64,000 nt of DNA from Camellia lanceoleosa (taxonomy: Eukaryota; Streptophyta; Magnoliopsida; Ericales; Theaceae): NCBI GenBank assembly GCA_025200525.1, contig CM045762.1, positions 74,769,217-74,833,216 on the forward strand, read 5' to 3'. The position numbers were made by a program, and so were the translations under genes. The notes beneath the pieces are model-generated. The model ran no database searches and was not told the DNA's origin. It worked only from the letters and a program-made list of their open reading frames with translations. Position 1 is the first letter of the stretch, and each line of letters opens with the position of its first letter. Positions 38,317 through 51,225 of the stretch are shown here, piece after piece.

Positions 38317-38567
38317 GGCCCCGTTTGGTAGAGCTATGGAAAAGTGATTATAGCTTATAGTTTAACAACTTATAGCTTATAGCTGTGAACATAAGCTGAT
38401 TTTTGACTTATAAATCAAGCTTCTCCTCCCCCACTCAAAGAATAAGCTGATTTTTGACTTACAAAAAACTATAAGCTGTATTGTTAAGCTGAACCAAACA
38501 TATCAAAATAGCTTAAATTAAGCTAAAAGCTGAAATAAGCTGGAAATAAGCCCTATCAAACAGGGCC
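38317..38567. mobile_element. MITE with GGCCC(C/T)GTTTGGTA ends
   Basis: The left end is GGCCCCGTTTGGTAGAGCT and the right end inverted is GGCCCTGTTTGATAGGGCT. It is 251 bp, flanked by ACT on both sides, with an AT-rich interior containing repeated AAGCT(G/A)A / TTATAGCTTA words. The short duplication suggests a PIF/Harbinger-like MITE, but a hAT origin is not excluded. Confidence 0.65.
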
Positions 38568-38605
38568 ACTGTAATTATTATTTGGGTTTAACCGGAGAAT
38601 TTATT

Positions 38606-41256
38606 TGTCACGCCCCACTTTTTATTACTCGAGGTCATTACCAAGTTCATTAACTTAATTCAATTTCAGAGATAATATGCGGAAATAAACTCATACATTC
38701 AATCCATAGCAATGAATATCAGTACTCTCATTCGTATGTAAGTAAATGTTTCATGAACAAACTAATAAATTACCCTTAGGCTTACAACTTTTAAACAAAC
38801 AACTGAAGGGTGTAACCCTTTTATACATATATGCTCGCCAACAAGAAAGAGGCCCGTGGCCAACAAATAAGTAGATCCAAATCTTGCGGCTCAACTCGCT
38901 TAATACGAAAAAGATTCAACAACGTGGGATGAACATATAGTCCAGTAGGGATCTCAACTTGATCCTCAACAATAACAACAGTACAGATAGCTATGATCAT
39001 GCACACTCATTCTCATACTAGAATAGTAATGTGACAGTTTAGACAAAATATATATGTATATAAACTTTTCTCAAAAGCAACTATTTCATTCAATGCTATA
39101 AGCGTTTCATCTTTCCCTTTTTCCTTTCATTAACCCCGTACCCAACCTTTTATACATAAGCAATTACTTAGGAAATAAATTCACTAAGACCACTACTATT
39201 CCCCAATTTTCACACATACAACAGATGTGCCTTTCTAGAACATATTTCTAAAATGTTTGATTCTCTTTACACTTCTAAAAGACAAGGGGTAGCAACTAAT
39301 ACATGATTAACACAAGATAATCCAATTACAATTTCATGACATGAATATCTACATTGCCTATGACACATAGTCTATGGCACAAATCACCTTCCAATTATGG
39401 CTCGGAACCTCGCCACATAACTCAACAAGGGTTCCATCTCTCATTAACAATATTTCCAAATTCAACAGGGATAACAAATCAAGTTAAACATATCTGATAA
39501 CATAACGAATACACATGTTGGTATCGTAACAATCACAATCAAACTCACTTCCATACTTCCCAACTGATACACATGGTGGTGATGTACCATATCAACAACA
39601 AATAAAAATAAGCACCCACATAAGTGATGCCATCTTTGAGTCCATCCCTATCTCCTCCCAACAAATCCGGTTTAGAGGTCCATCGCCTATCTTCCCCTAA
39701 ACCGTGGAGTACATCCCCTATCTCCTCCCAACAAATCCGGTTTAGAGGTCCATCCCCTATCTTCCCCTAAACCGTGGAGTACATCCCCTATCTCCTCCCA
39801 TACACAAGTAATGCATATAAACACAACGTCATATACACAAACAATCAATGGTGTAATGCATACACAACAATTCAACGCAACCGTGTCATCCTCCACCGAT
39901 GACCAGGGACAAAACCTCTAGATGCGTATATTGTACATCTATAAACATACTCAATTATCATGAGATTATCAACTTATCACTAATACTAACATAGTAGTAT
40001 AAGATACAACAATCCAACATTCATACTTATTTCAAAGTGTCTTTCCCATTCCACAAAACCAATCTTGCTTCCTTTTGTTTTCACAAAACCGTTTTCATTC
40101 CTTTTGTTTCCACAAAACCAAATCCAAAGGCAACAAAGCCAAAACTCATTTTAATCTACCACATTCCTTTCAAAGTCATTCCAATTTAATTTTATAAATT
40201 AAATCATAACTATTAAATTAGGGTTTTACTCCTCTTTCTCAATATTGAACAAAATGCCTCAATCATCTATAATAACCAATAATGGCTTCAATTAAATCCA
40301 AATACCCAAGTATTTACCCAAAGATCAAACCCTCTATCTTATTATTAAATCAATAAATATTAGGGTTTCCTCTCCTTTCAACAACAACTAGCTAATTAAC
40401 ACCCAATTAGCCCCAAAACACATATAATAATCATGGATCTAAAACCAACAACCAACCCAAAGTTCAACCTCATGAATTTATACAAAAATCCAACATGATA
40501 TAGTTTTCATGCAATACTGAAAATTACCACATGTCTATCTATAGATGAAGTATTGAAAAAGATCAAGGAGAATCCCTACCTCAAGAACCAAGCAAGAAAC
40601 CAAGCCTAGAGAAGAATCTCATAATCTCGAATTCCAATCGGTTGAAAAAATGTTCATCTCCTCTTGTTCTTCATCCTTGATACAAGAATCATGGTGGGTT
40701 GTTGATCAAAGTAAAGGAATTCAAGGGTTTGGAGCTAGGGTTTCGGACTTAGGAGAAGGGAAAGAAGAGGGAAAAGAAAATATCAATAACTGATCAAAAA
40801 TCTCGTTTTTAAAGCTGCTGTCCTGAAACCCTCGCTCGAGCGTCCAAATGCTCGCTCGAGCGGACTGTTCAGACAGATTCCAAAACTTCAAATAGGTGTA
40901 ACTCTCCTATCCGGACTCCGTTTTAGGTCATTCTTGTGTCCAAATTGAAGCCCCGGAAATAAGCTTTCCAATGGTTCTAACCTCATATCCAAATTCAAAG
41001 TGTGGAAAAAGAAAAGGGAAAAAGAGTGGCAGCTATTCGTAAAATAACTATCCGAATTAAATTCTTTGGTTCAATCATACATTACCATCATATTACCACC
41101 TCAACTAGAATCCCAAAATAAAATAAAGACGCTCCAAATACACTAATAGGATGTCAAAAATGAGTCCACATGCCTCAGAAATACAACTCATCTTGGAGAC
41201 CCGCTTGAGCGCCAACTCCCCCGCTCGAGCGGAAGGAGAAATTCTGGGTCATTACA
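38606..41256 (-). mobile_element. Solo LTR, 2.65 kb, minus orientation
   Basis: It runs from TGTCACGCCCC to GGGTCATTACA on plus and is flanked by TTATT at 38601-38605 and 41257-41261. No primer site, polypurine tract or pol is present. It is read as a solo LTR left by LTR-LTR recombination. Its minus-strand 5' end carries CGCTCGAGCG palindromes (40,840-40,865 and 41,205-41,232), as in the other LTRs. A roughly 63-bp segment containing CAAATCCGGTTTAGAGGTCC is tandemly repeated at 39,660-39,800. Confidence 0.8.
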
Positions 41257-41385
41257 TTATTGGTTATATCTAAAGTGATATTTAACTTTGATTTATTACG
41301 GTCCTTCTGCTTATGACTGGAAGTTTATATTAAAATCACAAACAATATCTTAACTTTTTTTGAGGACGAAATAGCATATGATATC

Positions 41386-41576
41386 AATTAATCTGCAAAA
41401 TGTTTTCTTACATCAGTTGCGAGGTAGTGAGCAGATTGAATGACCTCTCTGTCTACCATTTCTAGAGCAACAGAGTCAAAACCTCTACTACAGTACATAA
41501 TATCACTTAAAATAGATTGCATGTGGTACACTCCAAAATAGGAATGTTTATTGTAGAAGTTCTTTTTATTTGGCAT
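41386..41576 (-). pseudogene. RNase H-like (RVT_3) fragment of a LINE
   Basis: A minus-strand frame of about 62 codons contains QSILSDI, a GFDSVALEMVDRE segment and SAHYLA. This resembles the last part of the plant LINE RNase H-like domain, where a final V.RE.N..AH.LA pattern is usual; here the N is replaced. No other LINE part is next to it. Recognition is from pattern only. Confidence 0.4.
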
Positions 41577-41909
41577 GTTTGGTACAGCTGGTAAGCTAAA
41601 AGTTTTTTTTGGATGGGTAATAAGCTAAAAGTTGATAACAAAAAAAAAAATAAATAAAAACACCCCCTCCATCTCCTAAATAGTCTTCTTTTGTTTTTAG
41701 TTTATTTAAATTATTTCGGTTATGTAATACATAAATAAAAGGTTCACTAAATAATCTAACACATTTTTAAAATAATATATATATATATTGTAAATAACTC
41801 AAATAATCTATACCAAATACCCTATTATAATATTGCTAAATTCCTGACACTAACAACTTTTTTAATGTATATTTATATATATCTAGACAGGTAATTGATA
41901 GAATCATTG

Positions 41910-44138
41910 TGTAATGCCCCGAAATAATTCCAACATGAATAATACATTAACTACGTACATTCATCAATTACAACCATTCTCCATTCTCAATATCAAAAAT
42001 ATCTAAGGTTTGTACAAGGGTTCTACGTACAAATATACATTCAATGAAAAGAAAGCACCTGAATCTATAGCATGTGAAACATTTAGTCTTCAACATAAAA
42101 GTAAAATAAAAGAAATGCCCTTACGGGCTTACATCTTCCAAGGCTTAAGCCTGGTTACACAAAAGTGGTCTCTCGGACCCATACAAAAATAGCCCTTGGC
42201 TAGCAATTTAATCATAACAACAAAAAGAGTATTACTCTTCACAACAATTTCACGCCTTCAATTCGGCGGGATCACCACATCTTTACCTGCAGCAAACCCA
42301 TAGGGGTGAGCATAAAGCCCAGTAGAGAATCCTTAACAAAATATGTACATTTATGCAAGATTCACAACATTTAATGTAAATGCACATGTTATGCCATGCC
42401 ACTTAAGGTAACCTCATGTCATGCTTTTCTTGAAAATAACCATGCTTTTAGTTAACATTATACAATCTCATCAATTTTCGAACTTCCAATCTTAAATCAT
42501 GAGGGGGGCAGTAAATACGACACTAGTAATCCCTAGGTTGGTGTCTGCAAGTAGACTTTACGAGTACTACCAAATTGTCATTTTTACTGGTATTAACCGG
42601 AAGGCTCGACACCTATCCGCGCGGTTTTTTGGTCTTTCACCATGGACACTCACGTCAACTTATCAAGTACAACTACACCCCCTAACTGGACTTACCACGT
42701 ATTTACCCCTTTAACATTCTCATAGTTCTCGTTACAATACCATTTTCTTTCATATGTAAACATTTTTCTAATTCATGCCAAGAGGTGCAAAAAATGACAA
42801 AGCTTATATGGGGATATGATGCAACAGTTAATATCTCATAACATTTCTTTCATTCTCTTTCCTCCAATGCCATCACACAAAATATTCACATGCATTACCA
42901 AAACTATCAACATAGCAATAACTTCTCATCATGTATAATTCTTGGCATTCTATTCATTTCAAGACTATAAGAAATTCTCAATGTCAACTATCAAGGTTGA
43001 AATTCTCAATGTCAATTATCAAGGTTTCAATTCTCCAATCCATGGTACTCAACAATTATCATCTCACAAAAAATATTTTCATGCTCCTAGCAATAGTTTT
43101 GAAAATAAGTCCCTTACTCTCTACATCAAGAGGATTATCAACTTTCCCTTTTCTACTACATGGTGAAACCCACACACACTCACCCATTTAACACAAGAAA
43201 AGAAGTTTATTCTATGGAATTTCCATGTTTTCAAAAAGCCCCAATTTCTAGGTTTTTCACAAAATCATAACATTTTTCCATCTCTTTAAAAACAAAATCC
43301 CATAACACATCTCAATCTCAACACTTACGGCTCAACATTTCAGAAATCCTTTTTTAAAGAAGTAAGATGAGTTTTTCTTCAATAAAAATCACAAATCTCT
43401 TGAGCCCTAGGCCCCATTTTCAAAATACATGGAGGAGCTCACCAAGAATCAACCAAAACTTGCATAAACATATATATAACTCAAAGGAAAACCCTACCTC
43501 AAGCTTGATGAAGAACAAGATGAAACCCTAGAGTTAGAAGATGAGAGAGAGCCTTGGATTTTCCTCCACCCAAATGAAGCCCTAGCTTTGGATCTTCAAG
43601 ATCTTGAGAGGGAAGATGAAGATCTTGACCCAAGAATTTGCAAAATCAAAGAGTTGTGATGTTTGAGGAAGTTTTCTAGAGAGAAGGGGGAGAAAAATAG
43701 GGTTTCGAGTGAGAGAGAGAGATGTGTATAATGGGTGATATATTCGGACCAAAAAGATACAAAAAATAGAGTTTCGGACTGCCCAGTTGGTCGCTCGTGC
43801 GGCCTTCCCCACCGCTCGAGCGGCGCACCTTGACCGCTTGTGCGGCCCACGTTCTCCGCTCATGCGTTCTAGATAGTATGCAAAATTCTGGGTGTCAAGC
43901 TTCACCGCTCGAGCGGCCCAATTCCACACGTGTGGCCCTGGCTCAGCAGCCCCAAACTTCAACTCCGCTCCTGGGCACCCTGGATTCACCTGCACACCCT
44001 CCGGAACGACTAAAATTCAACACCGAAAGAAATAAAAATTAGGAAACCATTTCCGGACATTTTAATTTAACGACAATAAAAAGAGAATGAAGTGAAGAAA
44101 GAAAGAAGAAAGGGAAAAAAGGAAGGCTGGTCGTCACA
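41910..44138 (-). mobile_element. Solo LTR, 2.23 kb, minus orientation
   Basis: It runs from TGTAATGCCCCG to GTCGTCACA on plus, flanked by CATTG at 41905-41909 and 44139-44143. It lacks internal retroelement sequence. CGCTCGAGCGG palindromes occur near 43813 and 43904, close to its minus-strand 5' end. Open frames inside it are not genes. Confidence 0.8.
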
Positions 44139-44143
44139 CATTG

Positions 44144-44853
44144 GCAGCCAGCAAACCTTTTTCCAATTAGGACACTCTCTGCTACCTTGGTACAACTTGA
44201 GTTCAGGTTAACTCTGTTACTGTAGGCTATGTTAAAAAATCATGAATTTGTGGAGGGATTGTGGATTCAAATAATAAAAAAAAGGAAAAAAAAAACGAAG
44301 AAAATGAAGTAAAATAAACTAAATTTATTTAATCTTTTGTTTTTTTTTTTCTCTTGATAAATATGCTACATAGAAATTTAATCATTCCAATCATAAAATA
44401 AGTAAAAAAAAAAAAAAAAAAAAGACACATAACACAAGATATACATGATACGTTCTAGTCCTCTCCCTTCATATAAAAAAAAAAACTCCTGACAATAAAT
44501 CTGAACATATAGCATAATAGATACCTCACAACAAAATTCAAAATCGAAACATAATGTTAAGATTTGAGTCCCTTTATTAAAAATTTCCTGAAAAAGAAAA
44601 CTAATGAAAAGGTACCTGTACATATTAATTCAATAAGAGAAATTATTTGAATTTTTATTTTATTCTTCACAAATCGCTTCTCAAATGCAAAATCTAAAAG
44701 TCCATATTAAAATTAAAAAAAATTGAATTTTGTTTTCTTAAATGATTAAATTCAAAATGCCTTTTGTAATTATAAAATCTCCATGCATCTTCCAATAATT
44801 TTTTTTTTGTATATTTTGTTTTACTTTGACTCCATCAATATTTTGGTGTGCAG
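44144..44853. other. AT-rich spacer, nothing recognised
   Basis: It holds several A and T homopolymer runs (for example near 44403 and 44339) and no coding signal. It leads into the candidate acceptor at 44852-44853. Confidence 0.5.
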
Positions 44854-44943
44854 CTATATATGATCGAGTTCAAGTTGCTGAGATTGGAGTATGCTGGATT
44901 ACCCTCCTACAGTCAATGGCAAACTTATTGTTTCTTCCAATAA
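44854..44943 (+). CDS. Candidate alternative terminal exon of the LRR gene
   Basis: An acceptor-like TTTTGGTGTGCAG is followed by 29 open codons in phase 0 and TAA at 44941-44943. The peptide contains FKLLRLEYAGLPSYSQW, which has the spacing of the LRRs in this gene. It could join E15 directly in frame as an alternative C-terminus, or be 3' UTR or a relic after E16. The intervening 7-8 kb holds two solo LTRs and several MITE-like elements. The exon is short and unproven. Confidence 0.35.
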   Translation, partial: LYMIEFKLLRLEYAGLPSYSQWQTYCFFQ

Positions 44944-45011
44944 GTTAAAAAGCAAAAAAATAAAAATAAATTGCAAAACTATTCAGCTACCTATAGCTAT
45001 TTAAGAAATGA

Positions 45012-45014
<3 letters not shown>

Positions 45015-45065
<51 letters not shown>

Positions 45066-45072
45066 TGTGTGC
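45015..45072. repeat. (TG)n microsatellite
   Basis: About 28 TG units with one TTTG interruption near the right end. Confidence 0.95.
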
Positions 45073-48000
45073 GCTAGTAATGTCATATTACTATATCTTG
45101 CTGATGAGATAGAATTTGTATGATTTCGGAGGCTAGGTGTGCTAATTATGTGGGATACACACTTGTAGGGTATTTTATTTATTTATTTATTTATGTTGGG
45201 ATTTTATTATTATTTTTTTACCAGCAAAAAAACACGAGCTATTTTGTTGGGATTTCATAATCATAATTCTATTGAAAGAAACATGGATGAACATGTTTTA
45301 TAATTAGGCTGGGTAAACTAGCTCGGCCAGGGAGAAATATCGTCAGTCCATGTTAGTTGAGACTCAACATGAAGATTGGTAAAAAATTTATCCATAAAAA
45401 AGATCTTAGAATGCGTTAGTGAATATGATATATATATTCACTATATATGGGGTGCGCTGGGGGTTTATTGTGTATTTGGAACCCTGAAGTTTTCATGATG
45501 TTAAGAGTGTTGCTACGGCAAGCATTTCATAGTGCTCTTAGGTATGATTTCTGATCTTTTTGAGTGTGTGATTTCAAACATTTACACACCCGATGATGTT
45601 AATAGTAAAGGTAAGTTGTGGGACACATTTGTAAGGATTAAAAATGATTTTCAAAAACCTTGGTGTGTTGGAGGGGATTTTAACGAAATCAGGCATTTAT
45701 TTGAGAGAAGAGGACTATATAGAAGAGATAAAGAGATAAGGAGATGAGAAAGTTTGGTAACTTAATTGAAAAAAATGGAATTGGATGATTTACCAACGGT
45801 AGGGAGAAGCTTTGCATGGTGCAATTCACTTGATGGGGAGAGGTGGAGTAGGATTGATAGATTCTTAATTGATCCTAGGTGGCTAGAGAAGTTTAAGTTT
45901 CCATTGTGGGGTTTGCCTAGGGATGTATCAGATCATTGTCCTATATTACTTGGGGAGGGTGATAGGAATTGGGGTCCTAGACCATTTAGATTCTTGATTG
46001 CTTGGACTCTACATCCTAATTTCCTTAAAACAGTACAGAAATCTTGGGCAAACTCAGAGATTGATGGCTGGGCTGCGTATAGATTTGTGAGGAAACTGAA
46101 CTCTTTGAAGAGTGATCTAAAAAAATGAAAGGGTCACCAGCTTAAGATGGCAGAGGATGAATTACATGATTTTGATTTGAGGGCTAAATCAAGAGAATTA
46201 CTACCACAGGAGGTGTCAAGGAGAAGGGAGGTTAGAAGTTTGGTTTGGAATTTGAAGGGGGGGAAGAGAGGGTATAGTTGCAGAAGTCAAGATTGGAATG
46301 AACATTAAATGGAGATAAAAACACATGGTTTTTCCATCTAATGGCTAACAAAAGATTCACCAAAAAGCTGGTGGATTCACTGGAGGTTGATGGGGTTAGA
46401 GTTGAGGCGACTGATCAAGTGAAACAGGAAGTGTTAAGGAACTTTTCTATGTTGTTCAAAGAAGACTATGTATCAAGGCCAAAGTTAGTACGTTCTATGC
46501 CAACAATGAGCAAATCAAATGTTGTGGAGATTCTTGAAGTTGAGTTCTCTGATATGGAAGTTTGAGAAGTAGTTAAGAATTGTGATGGAAACAAAAAACC
46601 TGGGCAAGATGGGTTTAATTTGTCATGCATTTAGAAGTGCTGGAAGTTCATGAAGGGTGAGGTGATTTAACTTGTGAAGGAATTTCATTCTAATCAATGA
46701 TTGTGGGAGGCTTGAATTGTTCATTTATAACTTTGATTCCTAAAAAGGATAGTCCCAATCGTTTGAGTTCTTATATGCCGATTAGTTTAGTTAGTTCTGC
46801 TTATAAAATATTGACTAAATTGCTCTCAAGAAGAATTAGAAAGGTATTACTAGATGTAATTAGTGAAGTACAATCAGCATTTCTAGGAGGTAGAAATACT
46901 TTTTATTGGATGATGATTGCAAATGAGGTGGCTAACTAGTGAACGAAGACAAAAAAGAAGGGAGTTGTTTTCAAAGTTGACTTTGAGAAGGCCTATAACT
47001 CTGTGAACTAGAACTATCTATTTTCTATGATGTCTAACATTGAGTTAGGTGATAAATGGAAGAAATGGATGGTTTCTAATGTAACCAAAGAAAGAGTTTC
47101 AACATTAGTGCATGGGACTCCAACAGATGAGTTTTCTCCTCAGAAATGGATTAGGTAAGGCGATCCTGTAACAAGCCCGCGAGGGACCTCGCTACAGTTC
47201 GGACTCGATTTTGTTGCGGTTCTCAATCTTGAACCAAAGAGTCCAAATCCGGCAAATCGTTTTGAAGGAAAACAGATTTTTTGAAAAGAAGTGCCAAACA
47301 TGGATCGCTTTGCGGATAATGTAGTCGCCACCTAAATATTTTAAAATGGGAAATTTAGGAAACCCTGACTCGGTGCCGAAAGGCCACGTGTCCGTCATCA
47401 CCAAAGTTGGTTCGGGAACTTGGGTACGATTAGGTAAGGTCACATCGTGAGCACCCCCTCTCGCCCGGTCAAAGACCGGCCTCTACTAACCATGATATCT
47501 GTTTTTGAAAACTTTGTATGCTCTTATTCCGGTTATTAGCCTAGGATTACTATGTGATGCTCGCAGCAAATAAGTATAGACTGGGCCGTCTGAATTGGAA
47601 CAAAACATTTCATGTTTATTTGTTTGAAAATGGTGTGAAGGTGCTACCCGCAGGTAGGCTAAAATGCGGATTTGCCACCCTCAGGTGGGCTTAGAAAACA
47701 TGATTTTGCCACTATCTAGTGGGCTTAAAACAAACAGTCAATGAATTGTCCCAATTCAGATAACTCAACCTTCACCCACAGGCATTCAAGGCAGTTATAT
47801 CACATAAGCATTTAGCCTCATGGTAAGCATGCTATTCATGGTAACACTCACACGCATGCAAGGATGCTAAAGCATAAAACTTACCGAGTACTCCAAGCCA
47901 AAACAGAAAAGCGATTAGAAATCATGCATGAATCCTAAATATGCTGAAATGCCTAATGCAACACATGCAAAGATGCAACTATAGCAGGCTCGGCTATTCT

Positions 48001-48970
48001 AAACATGGCATATGATGATGTTATAGCTAACATGTATTCAATTTGGAATTGAAATACAGATGCAGTTTGTATGATGCGCCGAGCCCTGTGCGTGTGAAAC
48101 AGATGAATGATGCAAACATGCTGTCATGCTGTATGCTAATTGAAATATGCCCTATATCTAACCATCAAAGCAGGTAAATAAAAGGGAGAAAGACGTGGGG
48201 TTGAAAGACATACATCACACTCACACACCCTTATTACAGCATTGCCCTCGCGCAGAGGGTCCGAATAAATATCTGAGACGAAATAAAAGAATATCTGAGA
48301 ATGAAATATCTGAGATAAAGTACAAATTCCTAATTACTTAACAAATTAACTAAGAAAGCGGTAAACTGGCATGCAAGTCAGGGGCTGCCTTGCTTCTGAT
48401 GAATGATGTATGCTGGGCTGCTTCAGGCGGAAATCCACTGGGATGCCCCAATTAGCCTATGTTTGCACTTTTCTCGAAATGCGTGTCGGATTCCGAAAAG
48501 TTGCTGATCCTTGATTTTGCTGCAACAGAGAGCAGGAAAAGGGCAAAGCAGTGTATTTCACAAATATATGCATGCCTCGATCCTCGTGCCACCAATCACG
48601 CATATCGATGCATGATGGCCGAGGAATCGAATTGCACAGCTCAATATCAGATGAATGCAGATGAACGCTACAATGAAAACCTAACTCCATCATGGGTAAT
48701 CCGGAGTGTCGGTGACTTGGGAATTGAGATCCGTTCCGTCACTCAGAGTACGAAACGTGCCTCGTTTCCCGTGCCCGGGCTAATTCCTATCCCGAACACG
48801 ACGCAATATGCATGATATGCATGAAATGCAACTAAGATATAGCCTGGTGTGCACAATGCTATGAAAGTGAGAATGTCTCGTAAAACCTGCCCACCTGCAC
48901 TCAAACCGAGAAAATGGCATACAAGCATGAGATGACATGAAATATGATGTACAATGAGACTAAAAAGAAA

Positions 48971-49590
48971 TGCCTCGAAATGCGTGCCCACAGGCACGCA
49001 ATCCGAGGAAATGGCATACGGAATGCAAATCAGATAAAACAGAGTGTGCCTCGAAATGCGTGCACACGGGCACGCAAACCGAGGCGATGATGTGAAGTGC
49101 AAATCGGATAAAACCGAAGTGCCTCGAAATGCGTGCACACGGGCACGCAAACCGAGGCGATGATAAAATGAAAATCGGATACAACCGAAGTGCCTCGAAA
49201 TGCGTGCACACGGGCACGTAAACCGAGGCGATGATAAAATACAAATCGGATAAAACCGAAGTGCCTCGAAATACGTGCACACGGGCACGCAAACCGAGGA
49301 AATGCACTAAGGCATGAAATGACATGGAAATGAGATGTAAAATGCAAATTGGGCTTACACTAACATGAGAGAGCCTCAGCCGCACTCACATAAGCTGCCG
49401 TCGGATAAAAAAAAGCTGCCTCGAAATGCGTGCACACGGGCACGCAAACCGAGGCGATGCGGAATGACATACGAAATGAAAATTGGGCTTATACCAACAT
49501 GAGAGGGCCTCAGCCGCACTCACATGGGATGCCGATGAATGAAAACGGAGCGCCTCGAAGTGCGTGCCCACGGGCACGCAAACCGAGGCA
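48971..49590. repeat. 71-bp minisatellite with a conserved hairpin
   Basis: Seven copies of GCCTCGAAATGCGTGC...GCACGCAAACCGAGGC begin at 48972, 49048, 49121, 49192, 49263, 49418 and 49552. The four central copies are spaced 71-73 bp. Each can fold into a two-part stem: GCCTCG with CGAGG(C), then TGCGTGC with GCACGCA, around a 6-nt loop. Most copies keep both stems; 49192 and 49263 each carry one mismatch. Confidence 0.85.
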
Positions 49591-49849
49591 ATGACAAAAA
49601 GGCACAAAATGGCATGGAAATGATATGCAAGCATGCAAACTAAATTCCAGCAACTAAATGAAGGGAAAACAGCCTCAAAATGATGATAAAAATGCACCCG
49701 ATGCCCAGAATGTTCCTGAAATGTGATATTTAGACCCCGAAATGGCCTACAGCTATGCTATATATGCAAAATTGACACATGACAGCAAAAACAGTAGCAA
49801 GGCAGCCCCAAAAATAGCATCTTTCCAGTACAAAACATGGCCAAATTGT

Positions 49850-50850
49850 AAGCATAGATATGACAACAATAGCTTGCAAAAATACGGAAAAAGAGAGGAT
49901 TTACAAAGCAAGTGATATCTACAATGCTCAAACCCAAAAAATCAGTTCTACAAAACTAAAGAGGGACCAAAAATGTGTACATTTACAATAGATTATAGCC
50001 TCCAATTCAGTGTGTAGATATACTAAAGATAGCATGCAAAATTTGGGCTAACAAAGGCTATAAAGAGAGGTACTATAAGCAAACATCAAATGGCCTCAGA
50101 CCCTTAATAAAACACAAAGAAAAGACCAAAAAAAGACACTTTATAAGCCTGATGAAGACCTAAAACAGAAGGTATAATGGCCTAAATAATCATGCAATTT
50201 TACGGAAAATAGGATGGATACAACATGAAGTACCAAAACCAAACATCAAATGGCTTAAGGCCCTTCACAAAGCATGATGTATGGACCAAAATAAGACTCC
50301 TTCAAGGCCTGATGAAGGCCAAAAACAGAAGCCAAAATAGTCTAACAAAGCATGCAAGATAGGCATAGAACATGGATTCAAAGCAAGTGTATGATAGAGG
50401 AGGCAAACATGGTTGAGCCCTTCTTCAATGTTGAAGAGGGGATCAAAATGAGAACAATATCAGTAGGTTACATACTCCAACTCAGATCACAAATAGGCTA
50501 ATTAACTCATGCAATTTTACGGTAAAATTGAAGAATCTCAAAGGAAGTGCATGCTAGAGCCACCAAACATGGTTGAGCCCTTCTTCAATGTTGAAGAGGG
50601 GCTCAAAATAAGCCCACCCACAGTATATAGTATGCTCGAAATTAGACCACTCTAAAGCCAAACAAAGCATGCAATTTTATGGCATAAAGATTGATATTGA
50701 AGCAAGTATATGAAAGAGATACCAAATGAGGTTGAGCCCTTCTACAAAGTTGTAGAGGGGCTCAAAATAAGCATAAAACCAGTAGGGGTCAAAGCCGAAA
50801 ACAGTAGGCAAGTAGGGCTAAGAAATGACTCAAAATTTTGCTAGAAAAAG
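49850..50850. repeat. 160-bp tandem repeat, at least six diverged copies
   Basis: Equivalent points recur at about 49928, 50088, 50247, 50411, 50571 and 50730. The last three copies contain an inverted repeat GAGCCCTTCT...AGAGGGGCTC around a 2-4-nt loop. The third shows a paired base swap in the stem. Confidence 0.75.
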
Positions 50851-51225
50851 GGATTTAAAGACTTACCCTTGAAGATCCAACTTTGGTGGCCTCTTAGCTT
50901 GAAATTGTTGCCTCTTAGCCTCTGAAGAACACTCCCTTGCTGCTGTAATGGAAGTGGGGATGGCGGAGCTTACGGTTGATGAAGGATTGAGCTAGGGAGC
51001 TTGAAGGTTTTTCAAGGTTTTGGCTATGGAAATGGAGGCTATGGAAGAAGGGCTCTTGAGAGAAAATGTTCCAACCCTAGCAAAGGGGCTGTCCAGCCCT
51101 TTAAATAGGCACAAAAAGATGTAAAAGGGGAGGGAAATGGAGGCAAGATTTCCCTCCCAAAATATCCCCCGGATGGGGGAGATATTTCAAAAAAATATCT
51201 GGACAGCTGGAAAGAGCTGGAAAGC

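Noticed and set aside
48743..49697. Minus-strand open frames of 100-181 codons rich in CARISRHFG-like repeats
   Set aside because: They are translations of the 71-bp minisatellite, open in more than one frame because the unit lacks stops. They are not genes.
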